From contig NZ_LBIC01000005.1 of NCBI RefSeq assembly GCF_001005725.1, forward strand, positions 112,001 through 176,000: a stretch of 64,000 nucleotides of DNA. Reading direction: 5' to 3'. Below, in pieces: positions 27,778-37,451 of this stretch; the first letter of the stretch is position 1; each line of letters opens with the position of its first letter. The notes beneath the pieces were generated by a model that saw only the letters and a list, made by a program, of their open reading frames with translations, did not search any database and was not told where the DNA came from. The translations under genes were made by a program, and so were the position numbers. The stretch is from Sphingobium chungbukense (GTDB lineage Bacteria; Pseudomonadota; Alphaproteobacteria; Sphingomonadales; Sphingomonadaceae).

Positions 27778-29910
27778 TCATGGATGCCCCGGCGCGTGGG
27801 GAAATTGCAGGGCCTTGTACCAGTTCAGATCATGTTCCGGTGTCGCCGCGCCGGCCGGCAGGGGGCGTTTCGAAATCGACTGGAAATAGGCGATGCTGGC
27901 GTCGCGCCACCATTGCGCCTCCCGGTGCTGGATGCGCAGGAAAGTCTGCGTCTTGGCAAAGCGTTCCGCATCGATCGCGGGGCGCAGGCTTTCCCATGTC
28001 TTCTGCATGCCCGCGACATAGGCGACGCCCGCGTCATAATGGCGGATGAGGGCATTCCACAGGGTTTCGCCCGATTTCAGCTTCGTGTCCCAGCCGACAT
28101 GATGGAACCAGAGCAGGTCGCGTTCGGGCGTCGTTTTCGGGTCCGCCAGCATCTTCGCGACCGCCGGCGCATATTGGGCGACGGCGTTGCTGCCCGTCTT
28201 CGTACGGTCGAAGCCTATGCCCTGCGCGTCGGCCTTGTGATAATAGGCCGGGTTCCATTCCGGCCGGGCGAGGTCGGCAATCCATGGCGCGGGGCCATAA
28301 TGATGGCCTGTCCCCATGAGATGGGTGAGGCCCAGCGGGGTCATGTAATCGACCGCGGCCTCGCGCGATCCCATCATCATCGCGACGACGGGGTCGATGA
28401 CCTTCGCATCCGCCGAAAATGTCTGGGCCGCCCATTCGCGGGCGATGGCCTGCGCCGACAGATCGGGATTCCAGGCGAGGCGGCCGAAGGCATACCAGTC
28501 CGCCTGGTTGAAGATCGATCCGCTCCAGTCGCGGTCCACACCGATATTGGCGACCCCGGCAATGCCCGTCAGCCTGTGGCCCTCCAGCGAACCGTCGATC
28601 ACCCTGGCGATGGTCGAACCCTTGCCACGGGCGAAGGTGTCGCTCTTCAACGTCTCCTCGAACAGCGTGCCGAGATAGGTCAGATGGGTGGACTGGCCCA
28701 GATATTCCTTGGTGATCTGGAATTCCATCATCAATGGCGTCCTGGGCATCGCGCCGAAGAGCGGATGGAACGGCTCGCGCGGCTGGAAGTCGATCGCGCC
28801 GTTCTTCACCTGCACCAGCACATTGTCGGCGAACTGCCCGTCCAGCGGCTTGAAGTCGCTATAGGCCTGCTTGGCACGATCGTCCGGATTGTCATGGGCG
28901 TAGACGAAGGCGCGCCACATCACGATGCCGCCATGCGGTTTCACCGCCGCTGCCAGCATGTTCGCGCCGTCGGCATGGGTGCGCTTGTAATCCTGTGGCC
29001 CGGGCTGGCCCTCGCTGTTCGCCTTGACCAGGAAGCCGCCGAAATCGGGGATCGCCCGATAGATTTCATCCGCCTTCGCCTTCCACCAGGCCGCGACCTC
29101 CGGGTCCAGAGGATCTGCGGTCCTGAGGCCGGAGAGCTCCATCGGCGCCGTCCATTTGACAGACAGATAGACCTTGATGCCATAGGGGCGGAAGATGTCG
29201 GCCAGCGCTGTGGCCTTGGCGATATAGGGCGCGGTCAGGCTGTCCGGCGAGGCGTTGACATTGTTGAGCACCGTGCCGTTGATGCCGATGGAAGCGTTTG
29301 CCCGGGCATAATCCGTGTAGCGCGGCCCCTTCCAGTCGGGCAGGCGCCACCAGTCCCAGATGGATTGCCCGGCATAGCCGCGCTCCACCGTGCCATCCAG
29401 ATTGTCCCAATGGTTGAGCAGCCGCAGCTTCACCCGCGGCGCGCTGCGTATGTCGAGCCGATCGAGCGAGGCGCCGGTTTCCGCCAGTCGTAGATAGGCA
29501 TAGGCGCCGTACAGCAAGCCCATATCGCCGTTGGCGGCGATCACGGTCACGGACTGGCCGTTCAGCGTGACTGAGCGAATGGCATAGCCTTCCTCGCCGA
29601 GCCCATCGAGCTTCACGGGCAAATCGGGCGCGGCGGATGGGGTGGCCAGCCAGATCGCCCCGTCCCGGGGCTTGTCGGCCTGCACAGGTGCGACACCGGT
29701 GGCGCCGGAAAGGCCGCGCATCAATTCATCGCGGGCGGCAAGGGCGGTCGCGCCGCGGCCGGGGGCGATGATCGCGGTTGCGTGCCTGGCCAGATTCCCG
29801 CCGTCCTCCACCTTTGCATGGCGCAGCCACAGATCATAGCCGTCCTCCGCCATGGCGGGTGCCGTCATGATGCTGGTGGCGATGGTCCAGACAAACAGGC
29901 GCGCGAACAT
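27778..29910 (-). CDS. aguA: GH67 alpha-glucuronidase
   Basis: A 710-residue enzyme that removes 4-O-methyl-glucuronic acid from the non-reducing end of xylo-oligosaccharides. The ATG at 29910 follows AAAGGGGATTT and begins a signal peptide (cut after APAMA), so it is probably periplasmic. GH67 landmarks: YADI-type barrel strands, FLVKANSEGQPGPQDY with the acid Glu, VKNGAIDFQPREP (Asp) and LMMEFQITKEYLG (Glu), the latter two forming the base pair. The C-terminal helical region is complete. The gene is divergent from two GH3 genes across a shared promoter with a LacI-type palindrome. Confidence 0.95.
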   Translation of the reverse strand: MFARLFVWTIATSIMTAPAMAEDGYDLWLRHAKVEDGGNLARHATAIIAPGRGATALAARDELMRGLSGATGVAPVQADKPRDGAIWLATPSAAPDLPVKLDGLGEEGYAIRSVTLNGQSVTVIAANGDMGLLYGAYAYLRLAETGASLDRLDIRSAPRVKLRLLNHWDNLDGTVERGYAGQSIWDWWRLPDWKGPRYTDYARANASIGINGTVLNNVNASPDSLTAPYIAKATALADIFRPYGIKVYLSVKWTAPMELSGLRTADPLDPEVAAWWKAKADEIYRAIPDFGGFLVKANSEGQPGPQDYKRTHADGANMLAAAVKPHGGIVMWRAFVYAHDNPDDRAKQAYSDFKPLDGQFADNVLVQVKNGAIDFQPREPFHPLFGAMPRTPLMMEFQITKEYLGQSTHLTYLGTLFEETLKSDTFARGKGSTIARVIDGSLEGHRLTGIAGVANIGVDRDWSGSIFNQADWYAFGRLAWNPDLSAQAIAREWAAQTFSADAKVIDPVVAMMMGSREAAVDYMTPLGLTHLMGTGHHYGPAPWIADLARPEWNPAYYHKADAQGIGFDRTKTGSNAVAQYAPAVAKMLADPKTTPERDLLWFHHVGWDTKLKSGETLWNALIRHYDAGVAYVAGMQKTWESLRPAIDAERFAKTQTFLRIQHREAQWWRDASIAYFQSISKRPLPAGAATPEHDLNWYKALQFPHAPGHP

Positions 29911-29970
29911 AAATCCCCTTTCCTCTCCATTCCTGTCTTCGCCCCGATTCAAGCTTTGCACCGAAGGGCA

Positions 29971-30010
29971 TTGACAGGCCGCTCTTGTCTGAGCAATGTT
30001 AACGCTATCA
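29971..30010. promoter_or_regulatory. GH67/GH3 divergent promoter with LacI-type operator
   Basis: TTGACA at 29971-29976 is a consensus -35 for the rightward operon; the -10 at the expected 17-bp distance is weak (CAATGT). The palindrome TGTTAACGCTATCA at 29997-30010 overlaps the -10/start region, where repressor binding would block transcription. Its reverse complement matches the site at 42014-42027 in 12 of 14 positions. Confidence 0.6.
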
Positions 30011-30063
30011 GTTGCGGCGGGGCAAGCAAAAAGCTCAGACCCGCCGAAAAAGGGAGAGGCTGT

Positions 30064-32442
30064 TTGGAGATCCGGTTTCGTAAGCTGTTGTGCGCGGCTT
30101 CCGCGCTGACGCTGATGGTCGGGATGCCTGGCGTGCCTGCCATGGCGGTGCCCGCTTCGAACGCCGCGAAGCCGCTCTACAAGGATGCGGCGGCGCCCAT
30201 CGAGTCGCGTGTCGACGATTTGCTGTCGCGTATGACGCTCGACGAAAAAATCGCCCAGATCACCGCGGTCTGGACCGATAAGGTCAAGATTTTCGATGAC
30301 AGGCTGCAACTCGACCCTTCGAAGCTCGACGGAGTTTTTCCCCACGGAATCGGGCAATTCACGCGTCCCTCCGATGCCAAGGGTGCCTTTTCCCCGCGCG
30401 AAGTGCCTGGCCGCAACCCGCGTCAGACGGTCGCCCTGGTCAATGCCCTGCAACGCTGGGCGACAACCGGCACACGCCTCGGCATCCCGATCCTCTTCCA
30501 TGAGGAAGGGCTGCATGGCTATACGGCTGTTGGCGCTACCAGCTTCCCGCAATCGATCGCCATGGCTTCGTCCTGGGACCCGGACATGGTGCGTGAGGTG
30601 AACGCGGTGATCGCCCGCGAAATCCGCTCGCGCGGCGTCAGTCTCGTCCTCTCGCCCGTGGTCGACATTGCCCGCGACCCGCGTTGGGGCCGGATCGAGG
30701 AAACCTACGGCGAAGACCCCTATCTGGTCGGAGAAATGGGCGTCGCTGCCGTGGAGGGCTTGCAGGGCAAGGGCCGCTCACGACTGCTGCCGCCCGGCAA
30801 GGTCTTTGCCACGCTCAAGCATCTGACCGGCCATGGCCAGCCCGAAAGCGGCACCAATGTCGGCCCGGCGCCCTATTCGGAACGCGAGTTGCGCGAGAAT
30901 TTCTTCCCGCCCTTCGAACAGGTGGTGAAGCGCACCGGGATCGAGGCGGTGATGGCCAGCTATAATGAGATCGACGGCGTGCCGTCCCATGCCAATCGCT
31001 GGCTGCTGCACGATGTGCTGCGCGGCGAATGGGGCTTCAAGGGCGCGGTGGTCAGCGACTATTCGGCGGTCGACCAGTTGATGAGCATCCACCATATCGC
31101 CGGCAGTCTGGAGCAGGCGGCCGGCCGCGCGCTGGATGCGGGGGTGGATGCGGACCTGCCCGACGGCCTGTCCTATGCGACGCTCGGCAAGCTGGTGCGC
31201 GAGGGCAAGGTCAGCGAGGCACAGGTCGACCGGGCCGTGCGGCATATGCTGGAATTGAAGTTCCGCGCCGGACTGTTCGAAAATCCCTATGCCGATGCGG
31301 CGGCGTCGGAGAAGATCACCAATAATGCCGAGGCGCGCGCTTTGGCGCTGAAGGCGGCGCAGCGCTCGATCACCCTGCTCAAGAATGACGGCATGTTGCC
31401 GCTGAAGCCCGAAGGCACCATCGCGGTGATCGGTCCCAGCGCGGCGGTGGCAAGGCTGGGCGGCTATTATGGCCAGCCGCCGCATACAGTGTCCATCCTG
31501 GAGGGGATCAAGGCAAAGGTCGGCGCCCGCGCGAGGATCGTCTTCGCGCAGGGGGTGAAGATCACCGAGAATGACGACTGGTGGGCGGACAAGGTCACCA
31601 AGTCCGACCTCGCCGAAAACCGCAGGTTGATCGCGCAGGCGGTGGAGGCCGCGCGCCACGTCGACCGCATCGTGCTGACGCTGGGCGACACCGAACAGTC
31701 GAGCCGCGAAGGCTGGGCCGACAATCATCTGGGCGACCGTCCCAGCCTCGACCTGGTGGGCGAGCAGCAGGAGTTGTTCGATGCGCTGAAGGCTTTGGGC
31801 AAGCCGATCACCGTGGTCCTGATCAATGGCCGCCCGGCCTCGACCGTGAAGGTATCGGAACAGGCCAACGCGATCCTCGAAGGCTGGTATCTGGGCGAGC
31901 AGGGCGGCAATGCCGTCGCGGACGTGCTGTTCGGGGACGTCAATCCGGGCGGCAAGCTGCCCGTCACGGTGCCGCGTTCGGTCGGGCAGTTGCCGATATT
32001 CTACAACGTCAAGCCCAGTGCCCGGCGCGGCTATCTGTTCGATACCACCGATCCGCTTTATCCCTTCGGTTTTGGCCTCAGCTACACCAGTTTCACCCTG
32101 TCGGCGCCGCGCCTGTCGGCCACGAGGATCGGGGTTGGCGGAACCGCCAGCGTCTCGGTCGATGTGCGCAACAGCGGTCAGCGCGAAGGCGATGAGGTGG
32201 TCCAGCTCTATGTCCGCGACAAGGTCAGCTCCGTCACGCGCCCGATTAGGGAATTGAAGGGCTTCCAGCGGGTGACGCTGAAACCTGGCGAAGTGCGAAC
32301 CCTCACCTTCATCGTCGGGCCGGAAGCGCTGCAAATGTGGAACGATCATATGGATCGCGTCGTCGAGCCGGGGGATTTCGAGATCATGACCGGCAACAGT
32401 TCGGTCGCGCTCCAGTCCGCGACGCTGACGGTGACGCCATGA
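30064..32442 (+). CDS. GH3 glycosidase, likely beta-xylosidase or beta-glucosidase (Sec-exported)
   Basis: About 792 residues. The likely start is a TTG at 30064, preceded by GGGAGAGG, because it gives a full signal peptide (basic IRFRK, hydrophobic LLCAASALTLMVG, cut after VPAMA). A later ATG at 30115 would cut the signal short. The GH3 N-domain has [26 protein letters not shown] and the nucleophile in VVSDYSAVDQL. The second domain has the KNDGMLPL entry and TLGDTEQSSREGWADN. A fibronectin-III-like domain ends the protein. With GH67 it would finish xylo-oligomers. It overlaps the next GH3 by 4 bp. Xylosidase versus glucosidase cannot be decided from sequence alone. Confidence 0.9.
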   Translation: MEIRFRKLLCAASALTLMVGMPGVPAMAVPASNAAKPLYKDAAAPIESRVDDLLSRMTLDEKIAQITAVWTDKVKIFDDRLQLDPSKLDGVFPHGIGQFTRPSDAKGAFSPREVPGRNPRQTVALVNALQRWATTGTRLGIPILFHEEGLHGYTAVGATSFPQSIAMASSWDPDMVREVNAVIAREIRSRGVSLVLSPVVDIARDPRWGRIEETYGEDPYLVGEMGVAAVEGLQGKGRSRLLPPGKVFATLKHLTGHGQPESGTNVGPAPYSERELRENFFPPFEQVVKRTGIEAVMASYNEIDGVPSHANRWLLHDVLRGEWGFKGAVVSDYSAVDQLMSIHHIAGSLEQAAGRALDAGVDADLPDGLSYATLGKLVREGKVSEAQVDRAVRHMLELKFRAGLFENPYADAAASEKITNNAEARALALKAAQRSITLLKNDGMLPLKPEGTIAVIGPSAAVARLGGYYGQPPHTVSILEGIKAKVGARARIVFAQGVKITENDDWWADKVTKSDLAENRRLIAQAVEAARHVDRIVLTLGDTEQSSREGWADNHLGDRPSLDLVGEQQELFDALKALGKPITVVLINGRPASTVKVSEQANAILEGWYLGEQGGNAVADVLFGDVNPGGKLPVTVPRSVGQLPIFYNVKPSARRGYLFDTTDPLYPFGFGLSYTSFTLSAPRLSATRIGVGGTASVSVDVRNSGQREGDEVVQLYVRDKVSSVTRPIRELKGFQRVTLKPGEVRTLTFIVGPEALQMWNDHMDRVVEPGDFEIMTGNSSVALQSATLTVTP

Positions 32443-34811
32443 GCGGCTTCGCACGTCGTCAGGCGCTGGGCCTGCTTGCATCGACATCGTTGATCGCGGC
32501 CGCGCCTGCGGTTGCAAAAGGGAAGGGTGGTCCGCTCTACAAGGATGCGTCGGCGCCCATCGACCTGCGCGTCAGGGACCTTCTCTCACGCATGACGCTG
32601 GAGGAAAAGGTCGGCCAGATCATCGCGCTCTGGGCGACCAAGGCCGACATCATGGATGACCTCACCTTCTCGCCCGCCAAGGCGAGCAGGGCCTATCCCC
32701 AAAGCTTCGGTCAGATTACCCGGCCCTCCGACAGGCGCGGTGCGCCCAATGGTTCGACCCAGGCCGGCGGCGTCGGCGCGCGCTGGCGCACCCCGGCCGA
32801 TACGGTGGCCTTCGTCACGGCGGTCCAGAAATGGGCGCTGGAGGAAACGCGGCTCGGCATCCCCGTGCTGTTCCACGAGGAATCGCTCCACGGCTATATG
32901 GCCACCGATGCGACCATGTTCCCGATGGCGATCGGCCTTGCGGGCAGCTTCGACCGCCCGTTGATGGAGGAGGTCCAGTCGGTCATCGCCCGCGAGGTCC
33001 GCGCCCGTGGCGTGCATCTGGCGCTGTCGCCTGTGGTCGACATCGCTCGCGACCCGCGCTGGGGCCGGATCGAGGAGACTTTCGGCGAAGACCCCTATCT
33101 CTGCGGCGAGATGGGCGTCGCCGCCGTGCGTGGCCTGCAAGGCGATGGCAGGCAGATCGGCCCGGACAAGGTCATGGCGACGCTCAAGCATATGACCGGC
33201 CACGGCCAGCCGCAAAGCGGCGAGAATATCGCGCCCGCACCCATCTCCCAGCGGGAGTTGCGCGAGAATTTCTTCCCGCCCTTCCGGGAGGTGGTGAGGC
33301 GTACCGGCATTGGCGCCGTCATGCCGTCCTACAATGAAATCGATGGCGTCCCCTCGCACCAGAACCGCTGGTTGCTGAACGACATATTGCGCGGCGAATG
33401 GCATTTCGACGGCGCGGTGGTCAGCGATTATGGCGCGGTGCCCGAACTCGACACCATCCATCATGTCCAGCCCGATCCGGAGGCGGCGGCCCGCGCCGCA
33501 CTGCGGGCGGGCGTCGATTGCGAGCTGCCCGATGGCCAGACCTATCGGACGCTCGTCGAACAGGTCCGCGCCGGAAAAGTCCCCCTGCAAGCGGTCGATC
33601 TGGCCTGCACCCGGATGCTGACGCTCAAGTTCCGCGCGGGCCTGTTCGAAAATCCCTGGCCGAGGAAGGATTATGACCGGCTGACCGGCAATGCGCAGGC
33701 GCGCGCGCTGGCGCTCAAGGCCGCGCATCGGTCGATCGCGCTGCTCAAGAATGACGGCACGCTGCCGCTCACTCCGGGCGCGCACAAGCGGGTCGCGGTG
33801 ATCGGTCCCAATGCCGCCATTGCCCGCTTGGGCGGCTATAGCAGCATTCCGCGCCATGCCGTCTCGCTGCTGCAAGGCGTGCGCGAGAAGCTCAAGGGAC
33901 AGGCGGAGGTCGTCCATGCGCAGGGCGTCTTCATCACCCAGAGCGAGGATCGCTCCGTCGACGAAGTGTTGCTGGCCGATCCGGCCAGGAACCGCGACCT
34001 GATCGCGCAGGCCGTCGAGGTCGCGAAAACGGCCGACATCATCCTGCTCGCCATCGGCGATACCGAACAGACCAGTCGTGAAGGCTTTGCGAAGAACCAT
34101 CTGGGTGACCGCACCAGTCTCGATCTGGTGGGTGAACAGAACGACCTGTTTGCCGCCATGAAAGCCACGGGCAAGCCCTTGGTCGTGTGCGCGATCAACG
34201 GCCGCCCGCCCAGCTATCCGGCGGTGGTCGATGGGACCAATGCGCTGCTGGAGTGCTGGTATCCGGGGCAGGAGGGCGGCACTGCCATGGCCGATATCCT
34301 GTTCGGCGATGTCAACCCCGGCGCGAAGCTGCCCGTTACCGTGGCGCGCGATGCGGGGCAGGTTCCGATCTTCTACAACCGCAAGCCTTCTGCCCGGCGT
34401 GGCTATGTGTTCGAGGATATTTCCCCGCTTTTCCCCTTCGGCTTCGGCCTCAGCTACACCAAGTTCGAATTCGGGCCGCCCCGCCTGTCGTCGCCGCGCA
34501 TCGGCACCGGCGGCGAGGTGACGGTGGAGGTCGACGTCCGCAATGTCGGGCAAAGGTCGGGCGATGAGGTGGTCCAGCTCTATGTCCGCGACCAGGCAGC
34601 CAGCGTTACCCGGCCGGTCAAGGAACTGAAGGGCTTCGAACGCGTCACGCTCGCGCCGGGCGAAAGCCGCACCGTGCGCCTGACGCTGACGCCCGTCGCC
34701 TTCACTCTTTGGAACCTCGACATGGAGGAGGTGGTCGAACCCGGCCTCTTCGACATCATGACCGGGCCGGACAGCGAGAATCTCCAGAAAACGACGCTTG
34801 AAATCATCTGA
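32439..34811 (+). CDS. GH3 glycosidase, second tandem copy (Tat-like signal)
   Basis: About 790 residues, starting with the ATGA that overlaps the stop of the first GH3. The N-terminus [20 protein letters not shown] carries twin arginines before a hydrophobic stretch, so export by the Tat system is plausible, unlike its neighbour. The mature part begins [11 protein letters not shown], nearly the same as the first copy, and shares [29 protein letters not shown] (nucleophile Asp), [19 protein letters not shown] and the fibronectin-III tail. The pair clearly arose by tandem duplication. Both probably act on xylan-derived oligomers, perhaps on different lengths or branches. Confidence 0.9.
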   Translation: MSGFARRQALGLLASTSLIAAAPAVAKGKGGPLYKDASAPIDLRVRDLLSRMTLEEKVGQIIALWATKADIMDDLTFSPAKASRAYPQSFGQITRPSDRRGAPNGSTQAGGVGARWRTPADTVAFVTAVQKWALEETRLGIPVLFHEESLHGYMATDATMFPMAIGLAGSFDRPLMEEVQSVIAREVRARGVHLALSPVVDIARDPRWGRIEETFGEDPYLCGEMGVAAVRGLQGDGRQIGPDKVMATLKHMTGHGQPQSGENIAPAPISQRELRENFFPPFREVVRRTGIGAVMPSYNEIDGVPSHQNRWLLNDILRGEWHFDGAVVSDYGAVPELDTIHHVQPDPEAAARAALRAGVDCELPDGQTYRTLVEQVRAGKVPLQAVDLACTRMLTLKFRAGLFENPWPRKDYDRLTGNAQARALALKAAHRSIALLKNDGTLPLTPGAHKRVAVIGPNAAIARLGGYSSIPRHAVSLLQGVREKLKGQAEVVHAQGVFITQSEDRSVDEVLLADPARNRDLIAQAVEVAKTADIILLAIGDTEQTSREGFAKNHLGDRTSLDLVGEQNDLFAAMKATGKPLVVCAINGRPPSYPAVVDGTNALLECWYPGQEGGTAMADILFGDVNPGAKLPVTVARDAGQVPIFYNRKPSARRGYVFEDISPLFPFGFGLSYTKFEFGPPRLSSPRIGTGGEVTVEVDVRNVGQRSGDEVVQLYVRDQAASVTRPVKELKGFERVTLAPGESRTVRLTLTPVAFTLWNLDMEEVVEPGLFDIMTGPDSENLQKTTLEII

Positions 34812-34825
34812 ACAGGATCGTTCCC

Positions 34826-36037
34826 ATGCCCAAGATCATAGACGCCAAGGTCATCGTCACCTGTCCCGGCCGCAATTTCGTCACGCTCAAGATCATCACC
34901 GACGAGGGGATTTACGGCCTGGGCGATGCGACGCTCAACGGCCGCGAACTGTCGGTGGCAAGCTATCTCACCGATCATGTCATCCCGTGCCTGATCGGGC
35001 GCGACGCGCACCGGATCGAGGATATCTGGCAATATCTCTACAAGGGCGCCTATTGGCGGCGCGGGCCGGTCACGATGACGGCCATCGCCGCGGTCGACAT
35101 GGCGCTGTGGGACATCAAGGGCAAGATTGCGGGTCTGCCGGTCTATCAGCTTCTGGGCGGGGCGAGCCGCGAAGGCGTGATGGTCTATGGCCATGCCAAC
35201 GGCACGAGCATCGAGGATACGGTCAATGTCGCGCTGGAATATCAGGCGCAGGGTTACAAGGCGATCCGCCTGCAATGCGGAGTTCCCGGCATGGCATCGA
35301 CCTATGGCGTGTCGAAGGACAAATATTTCTACGAACCCGCCGACGCCGACCTGCCGACCGAGAATGTCTGGAACACGTCCAAATATCTTCGCGTCGTCCC
35401 TGAACTCTTCAAGGCCGCGCGCGAAGCCTTGGGCTGGGACGTGCATCTGCTGCACGACATCCATCACCGTCTGACTCCGATCGAGGCAGGGCGCCTTGGC
35501 AAGGATCTGGAGCCGTATCGCCCCTTCTGGCTTGAGGATGCGACGCCCGCGGAAAATCAGGAAGCGTTCCGCCTGATCCGCCAGCACACGACCGCGCCGC
35601 TGGCGGTGGGTGAGATTTTCAACTCGATCTGGGATGCCAAGGACCTGATCCAGAACCAGCTCATCGACTATATCCGCGCGACGGTGGTGCATGCGGGCGG
35701 CATCACCCATTTGCGCCGCATCGCCGCGCTGGCCGATCTCTATCAGGTCCGCACCGGCTGCCACGGCGCGACCGACCTGTCGCCGGTCTGCATGGCCGCC
35801 GCGCTGCATTTCGACCTCAGCGTGCCCAATTTCGGCATTCAGGAATATATGCGGCATACGGAAGAAACCGATGCGGTCTTCCCCCATGCCTACAGCTTCG
35901 GAAACGGCATGATGCATCCGGGCGAAGCGCCGGGCCTGGGCGTCGATATCGACGAGGAACTGGCCACCAAATACGAATATAAGCGCGCCTTCCTGCCGGT
36001 GAACCGGCTGGAAGACGGCACGATGCATAGCTGGTGA
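34826..36037 (+). CDS. manD: D-mannonate dehydratase, enolase superfamily
   Basis: A 403-residue enzyme that dehydrates D-mannonate to 2-keto-3-deoxy-D-gluconate. The ManD active site is complete: Arg148 and Tyr160 (IRLQC...STYG), metal ligands Asp211, Glu237 and Glu263 (LLHDIHH, FWLEDAT, AVGEIF), and the acid/base His213. Each is one residue later than the numbering I remember for the Novosphingobium ManD, which fits the one extra residue here. It sits between the GH3 pair and the uronate permease, closing the glucuronate-to-KDG route. KDG kinase and aldolase are not in the window. Confidence 0.95.
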   Translation: MPKIIDAKVIVTCPGRNFVTLKIITDEGIYGLGDATLNGRELSVASYLTDHVIPCLIGRDAHRIEDIWQYLYKGAYWRRGPVTMTAIAAVDMALWDIKGKIAGLPVYQLLGGASREGVMVYGHANGTSIEDTVNVALEYQAQGYKAIRLQCGVPGMASTYGVSKDKYFYEPADADLPTENVWNTSKYLRVVPELFKAAREALGWDVHLLHDIHHRLTPIEAGRLGKDLEPYRPFWLEDATPAENQEAFRLIRQHTTAPLAVGEIFNSIWDAKDLIQNQLIDYIRATVVHAGGITHLRRIAALADLYQVRTGCHGATDLSPVCMAAALHFDLSVPNFGIQEYMRHTEETDAVFPHAYSFGNGMMHPGEAPGLGVDIDEELATKYEYKRAFLPVNRLEDGTMHSW

Positions 36038-36057
36038 TGCTCGTGACGATCCTACAG

Positions 36058-36184
36058 TCCCTCTCCCGCCGGGAGAGGGAAGGAGCCGCGAAGCGGTGGG
36101 AAGGTGAGGGCGGTTTGCACCTCACCCTCACCCTTCCCATCGCCTTTGGCGACGGGCCTCTTCCCTCTCCCAAGGGGAGAGGGA
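36058..36184. repeat. REP-like palindromic repeat with three hairpins
   Basis: TCCCTCTCCC at 36058-36067 pairs perfectly with 36071-36080. GGGAAGGTGAGGG (from about 36098) pairs, with one bulged base, with the strand ending near 36138. TCCCTCTCCC at 36162-36171 pairs with GGGGAGAGGGA at 36174-36184. Repeats built from CCCTCTCCC/GGGAGAGGG units are common between proteobacterial genes. This copy lies between manD and the permease, and its last arm doubles as the permease ribosome-binding site. Confidence 0.85.
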
Positions 36185-36185
36185 G

Positions 36186-37451
36186 ATGACAAAACCCTCC
36201 GGCAGGGTCCGCTGGATCGTCTGCGGCCTGCTTTTCGCGGCGGTGGTGCTCAGCTATGTCGACCGGCTGGTCCTGCCGACATTGAAGCCCGATCTCCAGG
36301 CCCGCTATGGCTGGAGCGAGAGCGGCTATGCCGACCTCGCCATCTGGTTCCAGGCGGGCTACGGCATCGCCTATGTCTTCTTCGGGCGGCTGATCGACCG
36401 GATCGGCGCGCGCGCGGGCTATGCGCTGGCGGTGGGGCTTTGGACCGCGGGCCATGTCATGCACATCTTCTTCACCTCGACGGCGGGGATGCTCTTCGCG
36501 CGCATCCCGCTGGCCATCGGGGAGGCGGGAACCTTCCCCGCCGCCATCGCCGCGACCAACGAATGGTTCCCGAAGAAGGAACGCGCCTTCGCCATCGGCA
36601 TCTTCAACGCCGGATCCAATGTCGGCGCCATCCTGACGCCGCTGATTGTGCCGGTCATCGCCGTCACTTTGGGCTGGCGCTGGGCCTTCATCCTGACCGG
36701 CCTGCTGACGGTGGTGTGGCTCGCGGCATGGCTCGGCTTCTATCGCCGCCCGCGCGAGAAGAAGGGGTTGAGCGCGGAAGAACTTGCATGGATCGAGGCG
36801 GACCCCCAGGAAGCGCCGCGCCCGGTCCAATGGCGCACCCTGTTCCGCCATCGCCAGACATGGGCCTATATCATGGCCCGTTTCCTGATCGATCCGGTGT
36901 GGTGGACCTTCCTCTTCTGGCTGCCCGACTTCTTCAACAAGCAATATGGCGTTAAGATGATGGACTTCGGCCCGCCGCTGATCGCCGTCTATCTGATGGC
37001 GGATGTGGGGTCGGTCACGGGCGGCTGGCTGTCCTCGCGCCTCATGGGCCGGGGCATGAGCACCAACCGCGCGCGCAAGACCGCCATGTTCTGCGCCGCG
37101 CTCTGCGCCCTGCCCATCGCCTTCGCCGCGCAGGCGCCATCACTGTGGATCGCGGTCGGGCTGATCGGTCTGGCCTGCGCCGGGCATCAGGGCTTTTCCG
37201 CCAATGTCTATGCGCTGCCGGGCGACCTCTTCCCGCGCTGGATGGCGGGGTCGGTGGTGGGCTTGGGCGGCCTGTCCGGAGCCGTCGGCGGCATGTTGAT
37301 GGCGAAGTTCGCGGGCATCATCCTCGAAAGCGTCGGCAGCTTTCAGCCGATCTTCATCGTCGCGGCCTGCGCCTATCTGATCGCGCTGCTGGTCCTCCAT
37401 CTCATCGCGCCGCGCTACGCGCCCGTCACTCTTTCGGAACCTCGTTCATGA
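36186..37451 (+). CDS. MFS transporter, probable hexuronate permease
   Basis: A 421-residue major facilitator with 12 predicted helices. It has the ACS-family features: FGRLIDRIGARAG after helix 2, IGEAGTFPAAIAATNEWFPKKERA in the helix 4-5 region and a long central loop. ExuT/GudP-type members carry glucuronate, galacturonate or glucarate with protons. Its place directly before uxaC and the uronate reductase makes D-glucuronate the likely substrate. The SD (AAGGGGAGAGGGAG) is part of a palindromic repeat. Its stop overlaps the uxaC start by 4 bp. Confidence 0.88.
   Translation: MTKPSGRVRWIVCGLLFAAVVLSYVDRLVLPTLKPDLQARYGWSESGYADLAIWFQAGYGIAYVFFGRLIDRIGARAGYALAVGLWTAGHVMHIFFTSTAGMLFARIPLAIGEAGTFPAAIAATNEWFPKKERAFAIGIFNAGSNVGAILTPLIVPVIAVTLGWRWAFILTGLLTVVWLAAWLGFYRRPREKKGLSAEELAWIEADPQEAPRPVQWRTLFRHRQTWAYIMARFLIDPVWWTFLFWLPDFFNKQYGVKMMDFGPPLIAVYLMADVGSVTGGWLSSRLMGRGMSTNRARKTAMFCAALCALPIAFAAQAPSLWIAVGLIGLACAGHQGFSANVYALPGDLFPRWMAGSVVGLGGLSGAVGGMLMAKFAGIILESVGSFQPIFIVAACAYLIALLVLHLIAPRYAPVTLSEPRS

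Noticed and set aside
27778..30552. Longer version of the GH67 gene starting at 30552
   Set aside because: The extra 214 codons overlap the GH3 gene and both promoters; the ATG at 29910 has a strong ribosome site and signal peptide.
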